DNA of 64,000 nt from Treponema sp. (GTDB lineage Bacteria; Spirochaetota; Spirochaetia; Treponematales; Treponemataceae): positions 1 to 64,000 of the forward strand of contig JAEETM010000007.1 in the NCBI GenBank assembly GCA_016290335.1, written 5' to 3'. Numbering within the stretch: position 1 is the first letter of the stretch; each line of letters opens with the position of its first letter. Made by a program: the position numbers and the translations under genes. Below, one piece after another: positions 7,268 to 16,059 of the stretch. The notes under the pieces were generated by a model. That model was not told the DNA's origin. It worked only from the letters and a program-made list of their open reading frames with translations, and did no database searches.

Positions 7268-9211
7268 ATGAAAAAGTCATTTTCTAAATCTTTTTCCGCA
7301 ATAATTATTTCTACAGTTATTTTTCAGATGCCGGTTCTGGCGCAGGTAAAAACTAATTTTACAAAAGAGGTAAGGCCTTCAGATTTTAATCCTACAGGTC
7401 TTGCTTCTACTGAACATACTTCGGAGCGTAACAAAGTTGATGTTAAGGTTCCCAAAAAAACTCGTGGAGTTGAACGTTATAACAAATTAAATATCTGGGG
7501 AAATATAATTCCTGATTCTTTTCTTTTTCACAGGGAAACACTAAATAAAAATCAGAAGGCTGTTTACGATGTTGCCTATAAAGCCTTAATGAAAAATGAA
7601 GAAGGTGCTACCTTACCTGTTGGAATTCCTGAAGATGAATTTTTGGATGCTATGTATGCCTTAATGTACGATAATCCGGAAGCTTTCTGGTGGGATGGAG
7701 GATATAGGTATTGGTACAATGCAGATGGTATTATAACAAATTTTATATTCAAAAACTGGTTAGATAGTTCTGAGCTTGAAAAAAAATATGAAGAATTCTG
7801 GAATGCAACTGCTCCAATTCTTTTTTATGCATCAACGCTGCCGGATGAAATGAGCAAAATAAAATACATTCATGATTATATCTGCCTTTCTACAGAATAC
7901 GATACTGAATCTTATGAAGCAAATAATGTTGGAGGAAAACTTCAGACAGCCTATTCCTGCGCAGTTGAATACAAGACCGTTTGTGCCGGTTATTCTGCTC
8001 TTTTCCAATATTATATGCAGAATCTTGGAATTCCTTGTGCATATCTTTCGAGTAATGGTCATGCGTGGAATTTCTTAAAAGTCAACGGTCAATACTATCA
8101 GATGGATGTTACCTGGAATGATACTAAACAGATTCCACCCTATTATAATCTGACACATGACGAAATGCAGAAAATAGACAGCCATACGCCTGCAGGCACA
8201 TCAAAAAGAATTATAGAAACGCATCCAAGCACAGGCAACCAGATGTCTTATCTTGAGTATTATGGAGCTCTTTACGAAGGCAGCCCTTACACCTATCAGG
8301 AGCTTAACTATTTTGATTATGAAAAAAACACTGGTACTCTGCAACCTGTAATGATTTATAAAAATGAGCCGGAAGTGCTGAGCATTGTAAAAAATGTTGA
8401 TGAATTAAAAGCAGCAATTAATCGGACTTATGGCTCAAATTATGCTGATGGTACAGTTTTTCCATTTTATGTTCCAACAAGAGAAGAACTGGATAATCTT
8501 TACAATCGCATCCTTGAAAATGATTTCAATGACTGGAAACACATTAATAGTTCTTACCAAGGAAACGGTGGTATTATTAATTTGACTCTTGCTGCTCCGG
8601 CAAAAGATGACAGTCAAGCTCAAACTACGAAGGACACTGAAACTGTCGTGCCAAAAACTGATGACACTCAAACACATATAAAGACTAAAACTCTTGTGGC
8701 ACCAAAAGATGTGGATACTGAATCCGTTGTGACCACAAAAGAAACTGAAACACAAACTACTACAATCACTGAACCCGTCGTAACAACAAAAATTACTGAA
8801 CCTCAACCGTCCAAGCAAACACAACCCACTAAGAAAACTCTAAAAACCCTGCCTCCAAGAATTGGCGACAAAGGACCTGGCGGCGGAATTGTATTTTATA
8901 TAGACGGAAACAAAGCATACGAATGCAGCGAACTGTTAGGTGATGCTAACTGGGAGAAAGCAAAAACCTTGTGCACTAATTACCGGGGCGGTGGAAAATC
9001 AGACTGGTATTTGCCAACCAAGGAAGAGTTGAATTATATATATCAGAACCTGCAAAAACCGGGAATTATAAACGACGATACCTGGTACTGGTCTTCATCC
9101 ACCAGCATCTATAATTTCGCGTGGATCCAGAGATCTTACGACGGCTATCAAACCGATGACCACACAGGTACTACACAATCTGTCCGCGCTGTTCGTGCGT
9201 TTGAGTATTAG
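7268..9211 (+). CDS. Secreted transglutaminase-like/DUF1566 protein, tandem paralog
   Basis: 647 residues, nearly identical to its left neighbour in the signal peptide and most of the catalytic domain (Cys in TVCAGYSAL, His in GHAWNFL, Asp in MDVTWND) and again ending in a DUF1566 domain. The main difference is a longer Thr/Lys/Glu-rich linker between the two domains (about residues 447-535), made of short imperfect repeats such as 'KETETQTTT' and 'TEPVVTTK'. The pair arose by tandem duplication; the gap is only 35 nt, so they may share one transcript. Function as for the first copy. Confidence 0.8.
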   Translation: MKKSFSKSFSAIIISTVIFQMPVLAQVKTNFTKEVRPSDFNPTGLASTEHTSERNKVDVKVPKKTRGVERYNKLNIWGNIIPDSFLFHRETLNKNQKAVYDVAYKALMKNEEGATLPVGIPEDEFLDAMYALMYDNPEAFWWDGGYRYWYNADGIITNFIFKNWLDSSELEKKYEEFWNATAPILFYASTLPDEMSKIKYIHDYICLSTEYDTESYEANNVGGKLQTAYSCAVEYKTVCAGYSALFQYYMQNLGIPCAYLSSNGHAWNFLKVNGQYYQMDVTWNDTKQIPPYYNLTHDEMQKIDSHTPAGTSKRIIETHPSTGNQMSYLEYYGALYEGSPYTYQELNYFDYEKNTGTLQPVMIYKNEPEVLSIVKNVDELKAAINRTYGSNYADGTVFPFYVPTREELDNLYNRILENDFNDWKHINSSYQGNGGIINLTLAAPAKDDSQAQTTKDTETVVPKTDDTQTHIKTKTLVAPKDVDTESVVTTKETETQTTTITEPVVTTKITEPQPSKQTQPTKKTLKTLPPRIGDKGPGGGIVFYIDGNKAYECSELLGDANWEKAKTLCTNYRGGGKSDWYLPTKEELNYIYQNLQKPGIINDDTWYWSSSTSIYNFAWIQRSYDGYQTDDHTGTTQSVRAVRAFEY

Positions 9212-9261
9212 GCTGAATAATTGACAAATCATAATGCATATTTTATCATTATAGGAGCAGA

Positions 9262-9374
9262 AAAAAGTCGGTCGATGTCCGCCGCCTTTTTTCCGTTATT
9301 CCGAAAATCTTCGTAACTTTATATTTTATAAAGATTTACACGATTTTTACTGTTCTGAGGTTGACCGACTTTTT
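9262..9374 (+). promoter_or_regulatory. Inverted repeat and AT-rich leader candidate of the orphan CRISPR array
   Basis: Two exact 12-nt inverted arms (AAAAAGTCGGTC at 9262-9273 and its complement at 9363-9374) enclose 89 bp. The interval 9212-9461 has no gene and is AT-rich, as expected of a leader. The array decays at its right end, which puts the leader on this side. Whether the arms form a terminator, a transposon end pair or an integration signal cannot be told. Confidence 0.35.
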
Positions 9375-9461
9375 AACGCATTTTTAACACTTTTCCAGTA
9401 AAAACTGCATAAAAATGCAAAAAAACCGCCCAAAAACCCCAAAAACTGGCAAAAATGCCTT

Positions 9462-9888
9462 GTATACCGTACCTATGAGGAATTAAGACTCTCTCTTTTG
9501 ATTAATAAAAACTTTAATTATTATAACAGTATACCGTACCTATGAGGAATTAAGACAATAAGCCAATGCAACGAATGGGTCTACTGTTTTTATATGTATA
9601 CCGTACCTATGAGGAATTAAGACAAATATCCATCACTCAGAATAAATCTTGGCGAACGTTCGTATACCGTACCTATGAGGAATTAAGACATTTTTTAAGA
9701 TCTTTTTTAATTCTGTTGGTTATATTACCTGTATACCGTACCTATGAGGAATTAAGACATGCAAAATTCCGAACCGTTTGTACGAGCCTGTCCTAGTGTA
9801 CCGTACCTATGAGGAATTAAGACGCAATAGACATTCCTACAAGTTTTGAAAATTCTTCGTGTATACCGTACCTATGAGGAATCCAAAC
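9462..9888 (+). CRISPR. Orphan CRISPR array 1: seven 28-nt repeats, six spacers
   Basis: Repeats start at 9462, 9529, 9596, 9662, 9731, 9796 and 9861. Each is 28 nt, beginning GTATACCGTACC and ending ATGAGGAATTAAGAC; the sixth has one change (GTG for GTA) and the last diverges at its end (ATCCAAAC for ATTAAGAC). Spacers are 37-41 nt and unrelated to each other. Decay of the last repeat suggests transcription on the + strand with the leader on the left. No cas gene is adjacent. The 3' end AGGAATTAAGAC nearly equals the end of the 35-nt repeats of the type III-D locus read on the minus strand (AGGGATTAAGAC), so both could give crRNAs with the same ATTAAGAC handle. Confidence 0.95.
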
Positions 9889-9895
9889 AGAATGG

Positions 9896-9918
9896 ATTGT
9901 CGGGTCGAGCCCGACAAT
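9896..9918. terminator. Hairpin after array 1
   Basis: Arms ATTGTCGGG and CCCGACAAT (9 bp) flank a 5-nt loop, just after the last repeat. No T-run follows, so it is a weak terminator or a dispersed palindrome; a related CGGG/CCCG hairpin occurs at 56682-56704. The rest of 9919-10043 holds nothing recognisable. Confidence 0.4.
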
Positions 9919-10043
9919 GACATTGAGTCCCGGCAATGACATTACGCCATGTGTACCATACTTGGGTATAACTTATGGAAGAGTTTATAAAAAAACTTTT
10001 GGTGGTAAAATAACCTGGGGTTTTGAATAATGGAATCTTTCTT

Positions 10044-11066
10044 CTACAACTCCACCCTATTCACCCTCTCTCTTCTTTCCACCCAATCCTCAACCAGTTC
10101 CTTCGGTCCAAGAGGGATTGCTTCATCAGCCCATTGCCAGGTCCAGCGGCGGATTGAATAGAGTTGGTTGCTGCGGAAGCTGAGAATGATTCCATCACCA
10201 TCGGGGCCGGGGGTCTTTTTGTCGGGGACAATTGTTTGGTTTTCACCCCACAGGCGGCTTTTGGCATAGCGGGCAGCGTAGCCGTGAAGATGGATTTTGA
10301 AATCCAGATAAAAATCATGACACATGCAGCCAAAAGAGCCCAGCGTCATTTTGCGGAAATCGTAATCCTTTGGAAGGATGAAAACTTCTTTTGTGAGAGC
10401 AATATTTTTCATCTCTTCAAGGGAGTAACGGCGGCAGCCTTTTTTTACAACGTCAAATGCGTGTAAGTTCCAGTTACCGTTATCGTAAATCAGCTGCCAT
10501 GGTTGCACGCGGCGTTTCGAAGGCTTTTTGTCTGTAAGGGACTGGTAATCAAATGTTATAACCAGATTCTTTTGTAAGGCCTGATCAATAAGACGCCACG
10601 TTTCTGCCGGAATCTCTTTGTTTGGAGCACCAACAAAAATGATTCTGTCATTTTCCGTTTTCTTTTTTATCCTGATATTTTCAATTGCTAAATCATGATT
10701 TTCAATCGAAAGAGATTCAAAAACTTCCTGCGCTTCTTTATAAAGCGGATTGCCTTTTACCATATCCATTAATGTTTTTATCAGCTTAGCTGCATTTGCG
10801 GCATTTTCATCTGTATAAAAGCGCGGAAGCCGATATTGAGGATCTGTATAAAAATATCCGCTTGATTCAAAATCTGTATCGATCGGGGCACCATACTTTT
10901 CCTGCAGTTCTTCTATATCACGGAAAAAAGAAGTACGGCTTGTTTTTATATCATACTTTTCACTCATCTCTGCAATTATCTGATTCCATTTGAGTTTTCG
11001 TCCGGATGCAATAATTTCATCAATTGCCTGATACCGCTTTGCTTTTTCGGTAAAATCTACAGCCAT
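10044..11066 (-). CDS. WYL-domain transcriptional regulator
   Basis: About 340 residues: an N-terminal winged-helix segment (KLKWNQIIAEMSEKYDIKTS, then SRTSFFRDIEELQEKYG-like recognition helix), a WYL domain (LVITFDYQSLTDKKPSKRRVQPWQLIYDNGNWNLHAFD) and a WCX tail. WYL domains sense ligands such as nucleotides and control many defence islands. The start at 11066 is chosen because AAGGAT lies 7 nt before this ATG. It is divergent from the ankyrin gene at 11190 and close to orphan array 1, but a control link is only inferred. A second WYL regulator lies at 14126. Confidence 0.85.
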   Translation of the reverse strand: MAVDFTEKAKRYQAIDEIIASGRKLKWNQIIAEMSEKYDIKTSRTSFFRDIEELQEKYGAPIDTDFESSGYFYTDPQYRLPRFYTDENAANAAKLIKTLMDMVKGNPLYKEAQEVFESLSIENHDLAIENIRIKKKTENDRIIFVGAPNKEIPAETWRLIDQALQKNLVITFDYQSLTDKKPSKRRVQPWQLIYDNGNWNLHAFDVVKKGCRRYSLEEMKNIALTKEVFILPKDYDFRKMTLGSFGCMCHDFYLDFKIHLHGYAARYAKSRLWGENQTIVPDKKTPGPDGDGIILSFRSNQLYSIRRWTWQWADEAIPLGPKELVEDWVERRERVNRVEL

Positions 11067-11098
11067 ATACAAATCCTTAAAAATATTATTTCATTTTC

Positions 11099-11117
11099 AT
11101 TCCCGTGTATTGGGAAT
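11099..11117. promoter_or_regulatory. Candidate operator between divergent genes
   Basis: ATTCCC, 7 nt, GGGAAT forms a dyad between the start of the WYL regulator gene and the start of the ankyrin gene. It would fit a dimeric winged-helix regulator, possibly autoregulation. This is based on symmetry and position only. Confidence 0.3.
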
Positions 11118-11189
11118 ATCCTTGTTGTATATTCTATATCATAAGCCAATATAGTCAAGTTTTAATTTCTGTTAGTTTGGAGTAACAAA

Positions 11190-12491
11190 ATGAAAGTTGA
11201 TTTGAGTATTTCTGAGGATGGATTTTTCCTTGATGGAGACAGATTAAATCTTCTTGAATGGAACTTTGACGAAATCAGATTTAAACACAATATCTTTATT
11301 GTTGATTCTGAAATAAATCCCGATTCCAATTGCTGCATCTGCTATAAATACAAATATAAAGAAATGGCCTTTCTTGGAGAAATATATGTGTGGTTTACTC
11401 CGGATGCCAGTCCTCTGTCAGAAAATGATTATAAGTGGTTAGAAGAATATTACAACGAGTTCGACTCATCCTTTATGCGAAGACACAATCGCTGGAAGCT
11501 TTGTGGAAATATTGATTCAGGCATTTTGAATAAAGTTAGTCCAGACAAACCTTTTATTGTTCCCACAGGATTTGAACATACAGATTATACATGCGTTCTT
11601 CATCATGACAAAAAGCTTGGATTAAACTGCTTTCATCTGAAAATTAATCCAGTCTATGAAAAGGGTTACAAGGAAACAACAGAAAATAAAATGCGGACAG
11701 AACTGTATCATGCTATAATCGCAAACGATATAAATAAGGTTCAGAAATTAATACAAAATGGAGTTGATATAAAATATATTGAACGCTGGCAGAGAAAAAC
11801 TTTTTTAGATGTTGCCATTGCAAATAACAGTCCGGACATTTGCGAGCTTCTGATTCAGAACGGACTGGATGTAAATTATATAAATGGATATGGTCCAAAA
11901 TATTCTTCAATCTTTCTTGCTGCAGATGCAGGTGCTTTAGATGCCGGAAAAGTTCTATTATCTCATGGAGCAAACTACAATCTTTTTGAATTGATTGATT
12001 ACGGGCCGGACTGTTTTTATCATCTTGATTTTTTGTTAAAGTGCGGAGCAAATCCTGACAGGGGAATAAAGGACGGAATCTTTTCACCATTAATGTGGGC
12101 TATCCGCTGTGACAATAATCCGGCTGCGCAAACATTAATTAAATATGGGGCTGATGTTAATGTAGTGGGAAAACATCACTGCACGGCTCTTCTTGTTGCA
12201 GTTGTGAGAAATAATAAAGAGATGGCAGGCCTTCTTCTTGAGCATGGTGCAAATGTTAATTCTAAAATTGATGGAAAAACAAATCTGGAAGTTGCACTTT
12301 CTTTGAAAAATCCCGACAAAGAAATGATTCATCTCCTGAGCTTATGCGGTGGAAAAATCAGTTTAAAACTTAATACTTTAGTTTACTGCCATAAGAGCAA
12401 TAGTCTGTTTTTTCTCAAAAAATTATTAATTCCTGTAATTTTTTCTGAAGATATACAATTTATTTTTTTGCTCCTGCAAATGGTAAAGTGA
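11190..12491 (+). CDS. Ankyrin-repeat protein
   Basis: 433 residues. The N-terminal 160 residues are an unrecognised Trp/Tyr-rich domain. From about residue 170 to 400 there are ankyrin repeats with the usual A-x(n)-L-L-x-x-G-A-N/D-V-N pattern (for example LIQNGVDIKYIE, LLIQNGLDVNYIN, VLLSHGANYN, LIKYGADVNVVG, LLLEHGANVNSK). Ankyrin arrays bind partner proteins; no enzymatic domain is seen and no signal peptide. The C-terminal 30 residues are hydrophobic. GGAG precedes the ATG. Confidence 0.8.
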   Translation: MKVDLSISEDGFFLDGDRLNLLEWNFDEIRFKHNIFIVDSEINPDSNCCICYKYKYKEMAFLGEIYVWFTPDASPLSENDYKWLEEYYNEFDSSFMRRHNRWKLCGNIDSGILNKVSPDKPFIVPTGFEHTDYTCVLHHDKKLGLNCFHLKINPVYEKGYKETTENKMRTELYHAIIANDINKVQKLIQNGVDIKYIERWQRKTFLDVAIANNSPDICELLIQNGLDVNYINGYGPKYSSIFLAADAGALDAGKVLLSHGANYNLFELIDYGPDCFYHLDFLLKCGANPDRGIKDGIFSPLMWAIRCDNNPAAQTLIKYGADVNVVGKHHCTALLVAVVRNNKEMAGLLLEHGANVNSKIDGKTNLEVALSLKNPDKEMIHLLSLCGGKISLKLNTLVYCHKSNSLFFLKKLLIPVIFSEDIQFIFLLLQMVK

Positions 12492-12547
12492 TTATAGCAG
12501 CACTTCCTGTTTTGTGATATACGGTTAAAACTTCTGTAAAAATCTTG

Positions 12548-12576
12548 TTGCCAATCCCCTTCCCGCTAGATATAAT
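12548..12576 (+). promoter_or_regulatory. Sigma-70 type promoter of the metallopeptidase-like gene
   Basis: TTGCCA at 12548-12553 and TATAAT at 12571-12576 with a 17-nt spacer, 35 nt upstream of the ATG at 12611. This is the canonical promoter type for the window and is useful as a contrast to the unusual element of the CRISPR locus. Confidence 0.6.
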
Positions 12577-12610
12577 ACATTGTTATTAAAAAATCTTAAG
12601 GAGTCTTTTT

Positions 12611-13465
12611 ATGAAAAAACTCTATAAATCTATTCTGGCATCTTTTGTTTTAGGGGTGCTTTGTTTTTCTGAGCTGGCTGCGGAAAGTATTCCAAAGCTG
12701 GGTTCATCCGGCAAGCTTGAAGGTACAATCGCTGTTGTTACCATGTTCCTTGATGACACCCGCTCTTCCTGGAACTTTAACAAAAAGAAAGATGTTGAAA
12801 TGTATGACTATGTTTACTACGACATGCAGGTTGCCTGTGACTGGATTACAAAGTCGTGCAAGGATTATGGCAGAAAAGTTAATTTTATCTGGGACTGGGA
12901 TAAACATCCGGAGCTTTGCTTCAGTGGTGAAAAAATCTATATAAACGCAACTAACGAAAATGAGGATATTCATTCCGAGGTTCAGTATCTTATCCGAAAT
13001 TACATCGACAGCGAAAAGATTAAAAAGTCGCTCGGCGCAAACGGCATTATTTACGTTGCCTGCTTTAACACCTCTGCCCGCAACAGCGTAACAAGTATGA
13101 CAGATGCCTGGTCTAGAGAGTATCCGATTAACGAAGAAATCTGCTATATGTTTATGCGCTGCGATAAGGATGTTGAAGTTCCTGCCATGTTTGCTCACGA
13201 AATGCTTCATACCTTTGGTGCGCCTGATTTGTATACACCCGGCATGTTCGGCATTACACAGGAGTTTGTTAATTATATTGAATCTTCCAAGAGCAACGAT
13301 ATTATGGGCTTCCGCACAGGTTTAATCCCGAATACAGATACTCTTGATTATGATAATGTGCCTAATGTTTTGGGTGAGCTTACAGCTTATTATATAGGAC
13401 TAACAAACAGCAGCAAGACCGTGCAAAAGTGGGGATTCAAACCAAGCGATTACGCAACAAAATAA
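12611..13465 (+). CDS. Secreted metallopeptidase-like protein (HExxH)
   Basis: 284 residues with an N-terminal signal peptide (SILASFVLGVLCFSELAAES). The segment 'FAHEMLHTFGAPD' gives H196-E197-x-x-H200-x-x-G-x-x-D, the extended zinc site of metzincin-like peptidases, and a Met-containing 'NDIMGF' lies about 30 residues later where a Met-turn would be. It probably acts outside the inner membrane. Substrate unknown. AAGGAG precedes the ATG. The gene has its own promoter and stands alone. Confidence 0.7.
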   Translation: MKKLYKSILASFVLGVLCFSELAAESIPKLGSSGKLEGTIAVVTMFLDDTRSSWNFNKKKDVEMYDYVYYDMQVACDWITKSCKDYGRKVNFIWDWDKHPELCFSGEKIYINATNENEDIHSEVQYLIRNYIDSEKIKKSLGANGIIYVACFNTSARNSVTSMTDAWSREYPINEEICYMFMRCDKDVEVPAMFAHEMLHTFGAPDLYTPGMFGITQEFVNYIESSKSNDIMGFRTGLIPNTDTLDYDNVPNVLGELTAYYIGLTNSSKTVQKWGFKPSDYATK

Positions 13466-13511
13466 TTTCTACTCTCACGGTTTGATAGACCTCGTATGTT
13501 ATCTTAATAAT

Positions 13512-14102
13512 ATGAACAATAAATTAGATTATATTGCAATTGATTTTGAAACCGCAAACCAGTACAAGAACAGTGCCTGCTCGGTTGGACTTGTGCGCTT
13601 TATTGACGGCCAGGAAGCTGATTCCTGCTATTCGCTTATTCATCCTGCCAAGATGTACTTTATTCCTGAATGGACAGAGCAGATTCATCACATCTCTTAC
13701 AACGACGTTCGCAACAAACCGTATTTCCCCGAAATCTGGAATACCATGGTAATGCCTTTTATAAATAAAACACCCGGTATTCCGTTAGTCGCACATAACG
13801 GCAATATGTTTGATATGCCGGTGATTAAAAGCTGCTGTGAATATTTTGGAATGCCCCTCCCCGACTTTGAATATTTTGATTCCCTCATAGTTGCCCGCCG
13901 AACCTGGCCCGAAATGAAAACTCACCAACTCACAGTCCTTGGCAAACATTTTGGAATTGAATACCTCGCCCACGATGCCCTTGAAGATTCCCGAACCTGC
14001 GGACAACTGATTAAAATTGCAGCCGATAAATGGGGCGTTAATTCTGTTGAGGATTTACTTAAGGCGTGCAGAACTCTCTCTCACAAAATGATAGACTTAT
14101 AA
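13512..14102 (+). CDS. DEDDh 3'-5' exonuclease (DnaQ-like)
   Basis: 196 residues. The four acidic residues and the His of the DEDDh family are visible: 'YIAIDFETA' (Exo I, D-x-E), 'LVAHNGNMFDMPV' (Exo II) and 'YLAHDALEDSRTC' (Exo III, H-x4-D). It resembles the proofreading epsilon-type and RNase T-type nucleases; the stand-alone form may act in DNA repair or RNA trimming. The ATG at 13512 is preferred over an upstream frame. No ribosome site is visible; TATCTT followed by 6 nt and the ATG suggests a leaderless transcript, as for the next gene. Confidence 0.8.
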   Translation: MNNKLDYIAIDFETANQYKNSACSVGLVRFIDGQEADSCYSLIHPAKMYFIPEWTEQIHHISYNDVRNKPYFPEIWNTMVMPFINKTPGIPLVAHNGNMFDMPVIKSCCEYFGMPLPDFEYFDSLIVARRTWPEMKTHQLTVLGKHFGIEYLAHDALEDSRTCGQLIKIAADKWGVNSVEDLLKACRTLSHKMIDL

Positions 14103-14113
14103 AAATATCATGC

Positions 14114-14128
14114 TATAATAGTAGTATG
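14114..14128 (+). promoter_or_regulatory. -10 box placed for a leaderless mRNA
   Basis: TATAAT at 14114-14119 is followed by six bases and the ATG at 14126. With initiation about 7 nt after the -10 box, the mRNA would begin at the start codon. No ribosome site lies before this ATG. The same layout precedes the gene starting at 44959. Confidence 0.5.
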
Positions 14129-15181
14129 AGTAGAAAACTAAGTGACGAAGAAAAACGCCAGAACTTACTGGTCCGCGAAGAAAGACAACGTGAAAAAAGC
14201 GAAAGAGCAGAAAAAGAGCTCGATAACCGCTGTTATGATATTTTGCGAATCCTCAGGGATGCTGATGAGAACTCCCCGGTAAAGTACAACTCAAAATATT
14301 TCGCAAAACTTTTTAAGGTCTCTGAGCCAACCATTTTCCGCCTCATCGAAAAAATGAGGAAACAGAATCTGCTTAAACAAAAACTGGTTAATGGAAATTA
14401 CGCTATCGATCCGGATCATGAAGACCATATTTATTCCACAAAAACAAAAGAAAACATTGCACTTGTTGCAAGTCTGCGCGGGCTTTTGCAGCAATACAAA
14501 GGCACTCCACTTTTTGAAAGTGTGACAAAGCTCATCTATTTTCTTCAGCCCGAAGTTGCAAAAAATGATTCAGTGCTTTCTTCCGGACGCGTTATTGTTT
14601 CTCCGCAGATGGAGTTTGATATTAACATCCACAACTGGGATAAGGTTTACACTGCGCTGAATAAAAATCATAAAATCAAATTCCGCTACACAAAATCCTA
14701 CACCAAACAAAAACCGCAGCGTGTTGTCTGGCCTTACCAGTTGATTCTGGAAAACGGCTCGGTTTATGTCTGGGCCTACAGCGAATATGCCGATATGATT
14801 CTGATGTACGACCTGAACTTCATGACAGACATTACGATTCTGAACGAAACCTTCAAGCTCCCGAAAGATTTTGACATAAACAATTACAGCGGCGGCGGAC
14901 TACTCGGAGCCTTTGCCGGCACCAGCATCGAAAAGTTCAAAATCCGCTTCACCGGTTACGCCAAAGAATGGATTAAAAACCACAAGTGGGCCGACAACCA
15001 AACCCTCACCGAAGACGCCGACTCCACCACCATCACCTTCACCTCCAGCCAGTTCGAAAAAGTCCTCGAATCCATCCTCAGCTGGGGCCGCCAGGCCCAA
15101 CCACTCGCCCCTGCCCGTTTAGTAAAAAGGTGGAAGGAAGAGATTAAGGCGATGGCGGAGATGGTGGAGGAAGGGAAATAG
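14126..15181 (+). CDS. WYL-domain transcriptional regulator, second copy type
   Basis: 351 residues: a basic N-terminus, a winged helix (YNSKYFAKLFKVSEPTIFRL), a WYL domain (HKIKFRYTKSYTKQKPQRVV, then WPYQLILENGSVYVWAYSE) and a WCX-type tail. It is distant from the regulator at 10044-11066 but has the same architecture. The last 250 bp are clearly more GC-rich than the neighbours. Start chosen at 14126 because the -10 box sits directly in front. Its targets are unknown; the closest units are the exonuclease gene upstream and the convergent five-gene operon downstream. Confidence 0.85.
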   Translation: MSRKLSDEEKRQNLLVREERQREKSERAEKELDNRCYDILRILRDADENSPVKYNSKYFAKLFKVSEPTIFRLIEKMRKQNLLKQKLVNGNYAIDPDHEDHIYSTKTKENIALVASLRGLLQQYKGTPLFESVTKLIYFLQPEVAKNDSVLSSGRVIVSPQMEFDINIHNWDKVYTALNKNHKIKFRYTKSYTKQKPQRVVWPYQLILENGSVYVWAYSEYADMILMYDLNFMTDITILNETFKLPKDFDINNYSGGGLLGAFAGTSIEKFKIRFTGYAKEWIKNHKWADNQTLTEDADSTTITFTSSQFEKVLESILSWGRQAQPLAPARLVKRWKEEIKAMAEMVEEGK

Positions 15182-15196
15182 AGTTCCTGTTATTAA

Positions 15197-15424
15197 TTAA
15201 TAACATACCCACGGATATCGAACTACTCTCCGGCTGCCACATTCAGGACATTTTGCTCTCTTTGCTTTTTTGAAAATATTGTCAGGAAGGGATGGACCGG
15301 TGGGATTTGGTCCGATAAAGTGATTATTACATTTTAAACAAACTAAAGGCACTGGTTCACCATAACGGGGAGGAACAACTCCATTTGACATATTCATAAT
15401 ATTTTTATTCACTAATTTTTTCAT
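15197..15424 (-). CDS. Zinc-ribbon-like small protein
   Basis: 75 residues with two CxxC knuckles: 'LVCLKCNNHF' and 'KCPECGSRRV', 28 residues apart, a zinc ribbon. Such modules bind nucleic acid or proteins. It is the last of five small minus-strand genes that run from 16702 to here, with GGAGG before its ATG. The stop lies 15 nt from the convergent WYL regulator gene. Confidence 0.6.
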   Translation of the reverse strand: MKKLVNKNIMNMSNGVVPPRYGEPVPLVCLKCNNHFIGPNPTGPSLPDNIFKKAKRAKCPECGSRRVVRYPWVCY

Positions 15425-15438
15425 AATAATCCTCCATA

Positions 15439-15732
15439 CTAAATTTTTTCCAAAGTATCCATCATCATCTCAAAAACCTGCCTCTTTTGTGAGCTTGACA
15501 ACTTGCTGGAATTAAGTGCTGATCTTATCTGGTTACAACAATAATCAATTTGTGCCTTTTCAACTTTTGCGTTGCATTTGATTTTGTTTATAGCGACTTC
15601 GGTTCTTTTGTTAATTCTACATAACTCAATATCCCGCAAATTATTTGATTCAACAATACGGGAAATTGAAGACAATATACTGGCCGAACGCGAAGCTATA
15701 ATACCACAATTCGAAATTACAATTGGACTCAT
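15439..15732 (-). CDS. Small unknown protein, operon with 15197-16702
   Basis: 97 residues. No family recognised. It has a weakly hydrophobic N-terminal third and a helical C-terminus ending in 'SKLSSSQKRQVFEMMMDTLEKI'. The layout resembles that of the 106-residue neighbour (Cys in the middle, similar 'SSKLS..'/'SKKIS..' step before the last helix), so the two may be old paralogs. It overlaps the neighbour's stop by 4 nt (ATGA) and has AAAGGAG, so translation is coupled. Confidence 0.55.
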   Translation of the reverse strand: MSPIVISNCGIIASRSASILSSISRIVESNNLRDIELCRINKRTEVAINKIKCNAKVEKAQIDYCCNQIRSALNSSKLSSSQKRQVFEMMMDTLEKI

Positions 15733-16049
15733 TTTGTTAACTCCTTTACTAATTCAACAATTTGTGCCCCAGAAATCTTCTTTGATTCAAATGCTGTTTT
15801 CATACAATCTGATTTTATTTCCAACTGCTTACATTTCAAAAGATATTCTTTTTCAATTTTATTATTTGCAATACTGGCACTTGCATTGATTTCACATTGT
15901 CTAACAGTTTTATTATTACAACTAGTTACGATTACTGCAACAGAATTAACAACCGATGGAACAGATTTTATTATATTATTTGCGGCCAATAATGTTGAAG
16001 AGGGAGTTCCTGATTTTTTGATTGCTGGTATATTGGTTGTTTTGCTCAT
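15729..16049 (-). CDS. Small unknown protein, operon with 15197-16702
   Basis: 106 residues. The middle has a moderately hydrophobic segment (SVPSVVNSVAVIVTSC) that could enter a membrane, followed by a charged helical C-terminus with several Cys. No known family. AGGAG stands before the ATG. Third gene of the five-gene operon; possible paralog of the 97-residue gene downstream. Confidence 0.55.
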   Translation of the reverse strand: MSKTTNIPAIKKSGTPSSTLLAANNIIKSVPSVVNSVAVIVTSCNNKTVRQCEINASASIANNKIEKEYLLKCKQLEIKSDCMKTAFESKKISGAQIVELVKELTK

Positions 16050-16059
16050 AATAATTCTC

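Noticed and set aside
9566..9796. Frame with repeated 'VYRTYEELR' peptides
   Set aside because: It is the translation of the CRISPR repeats of array 1, not a gene.
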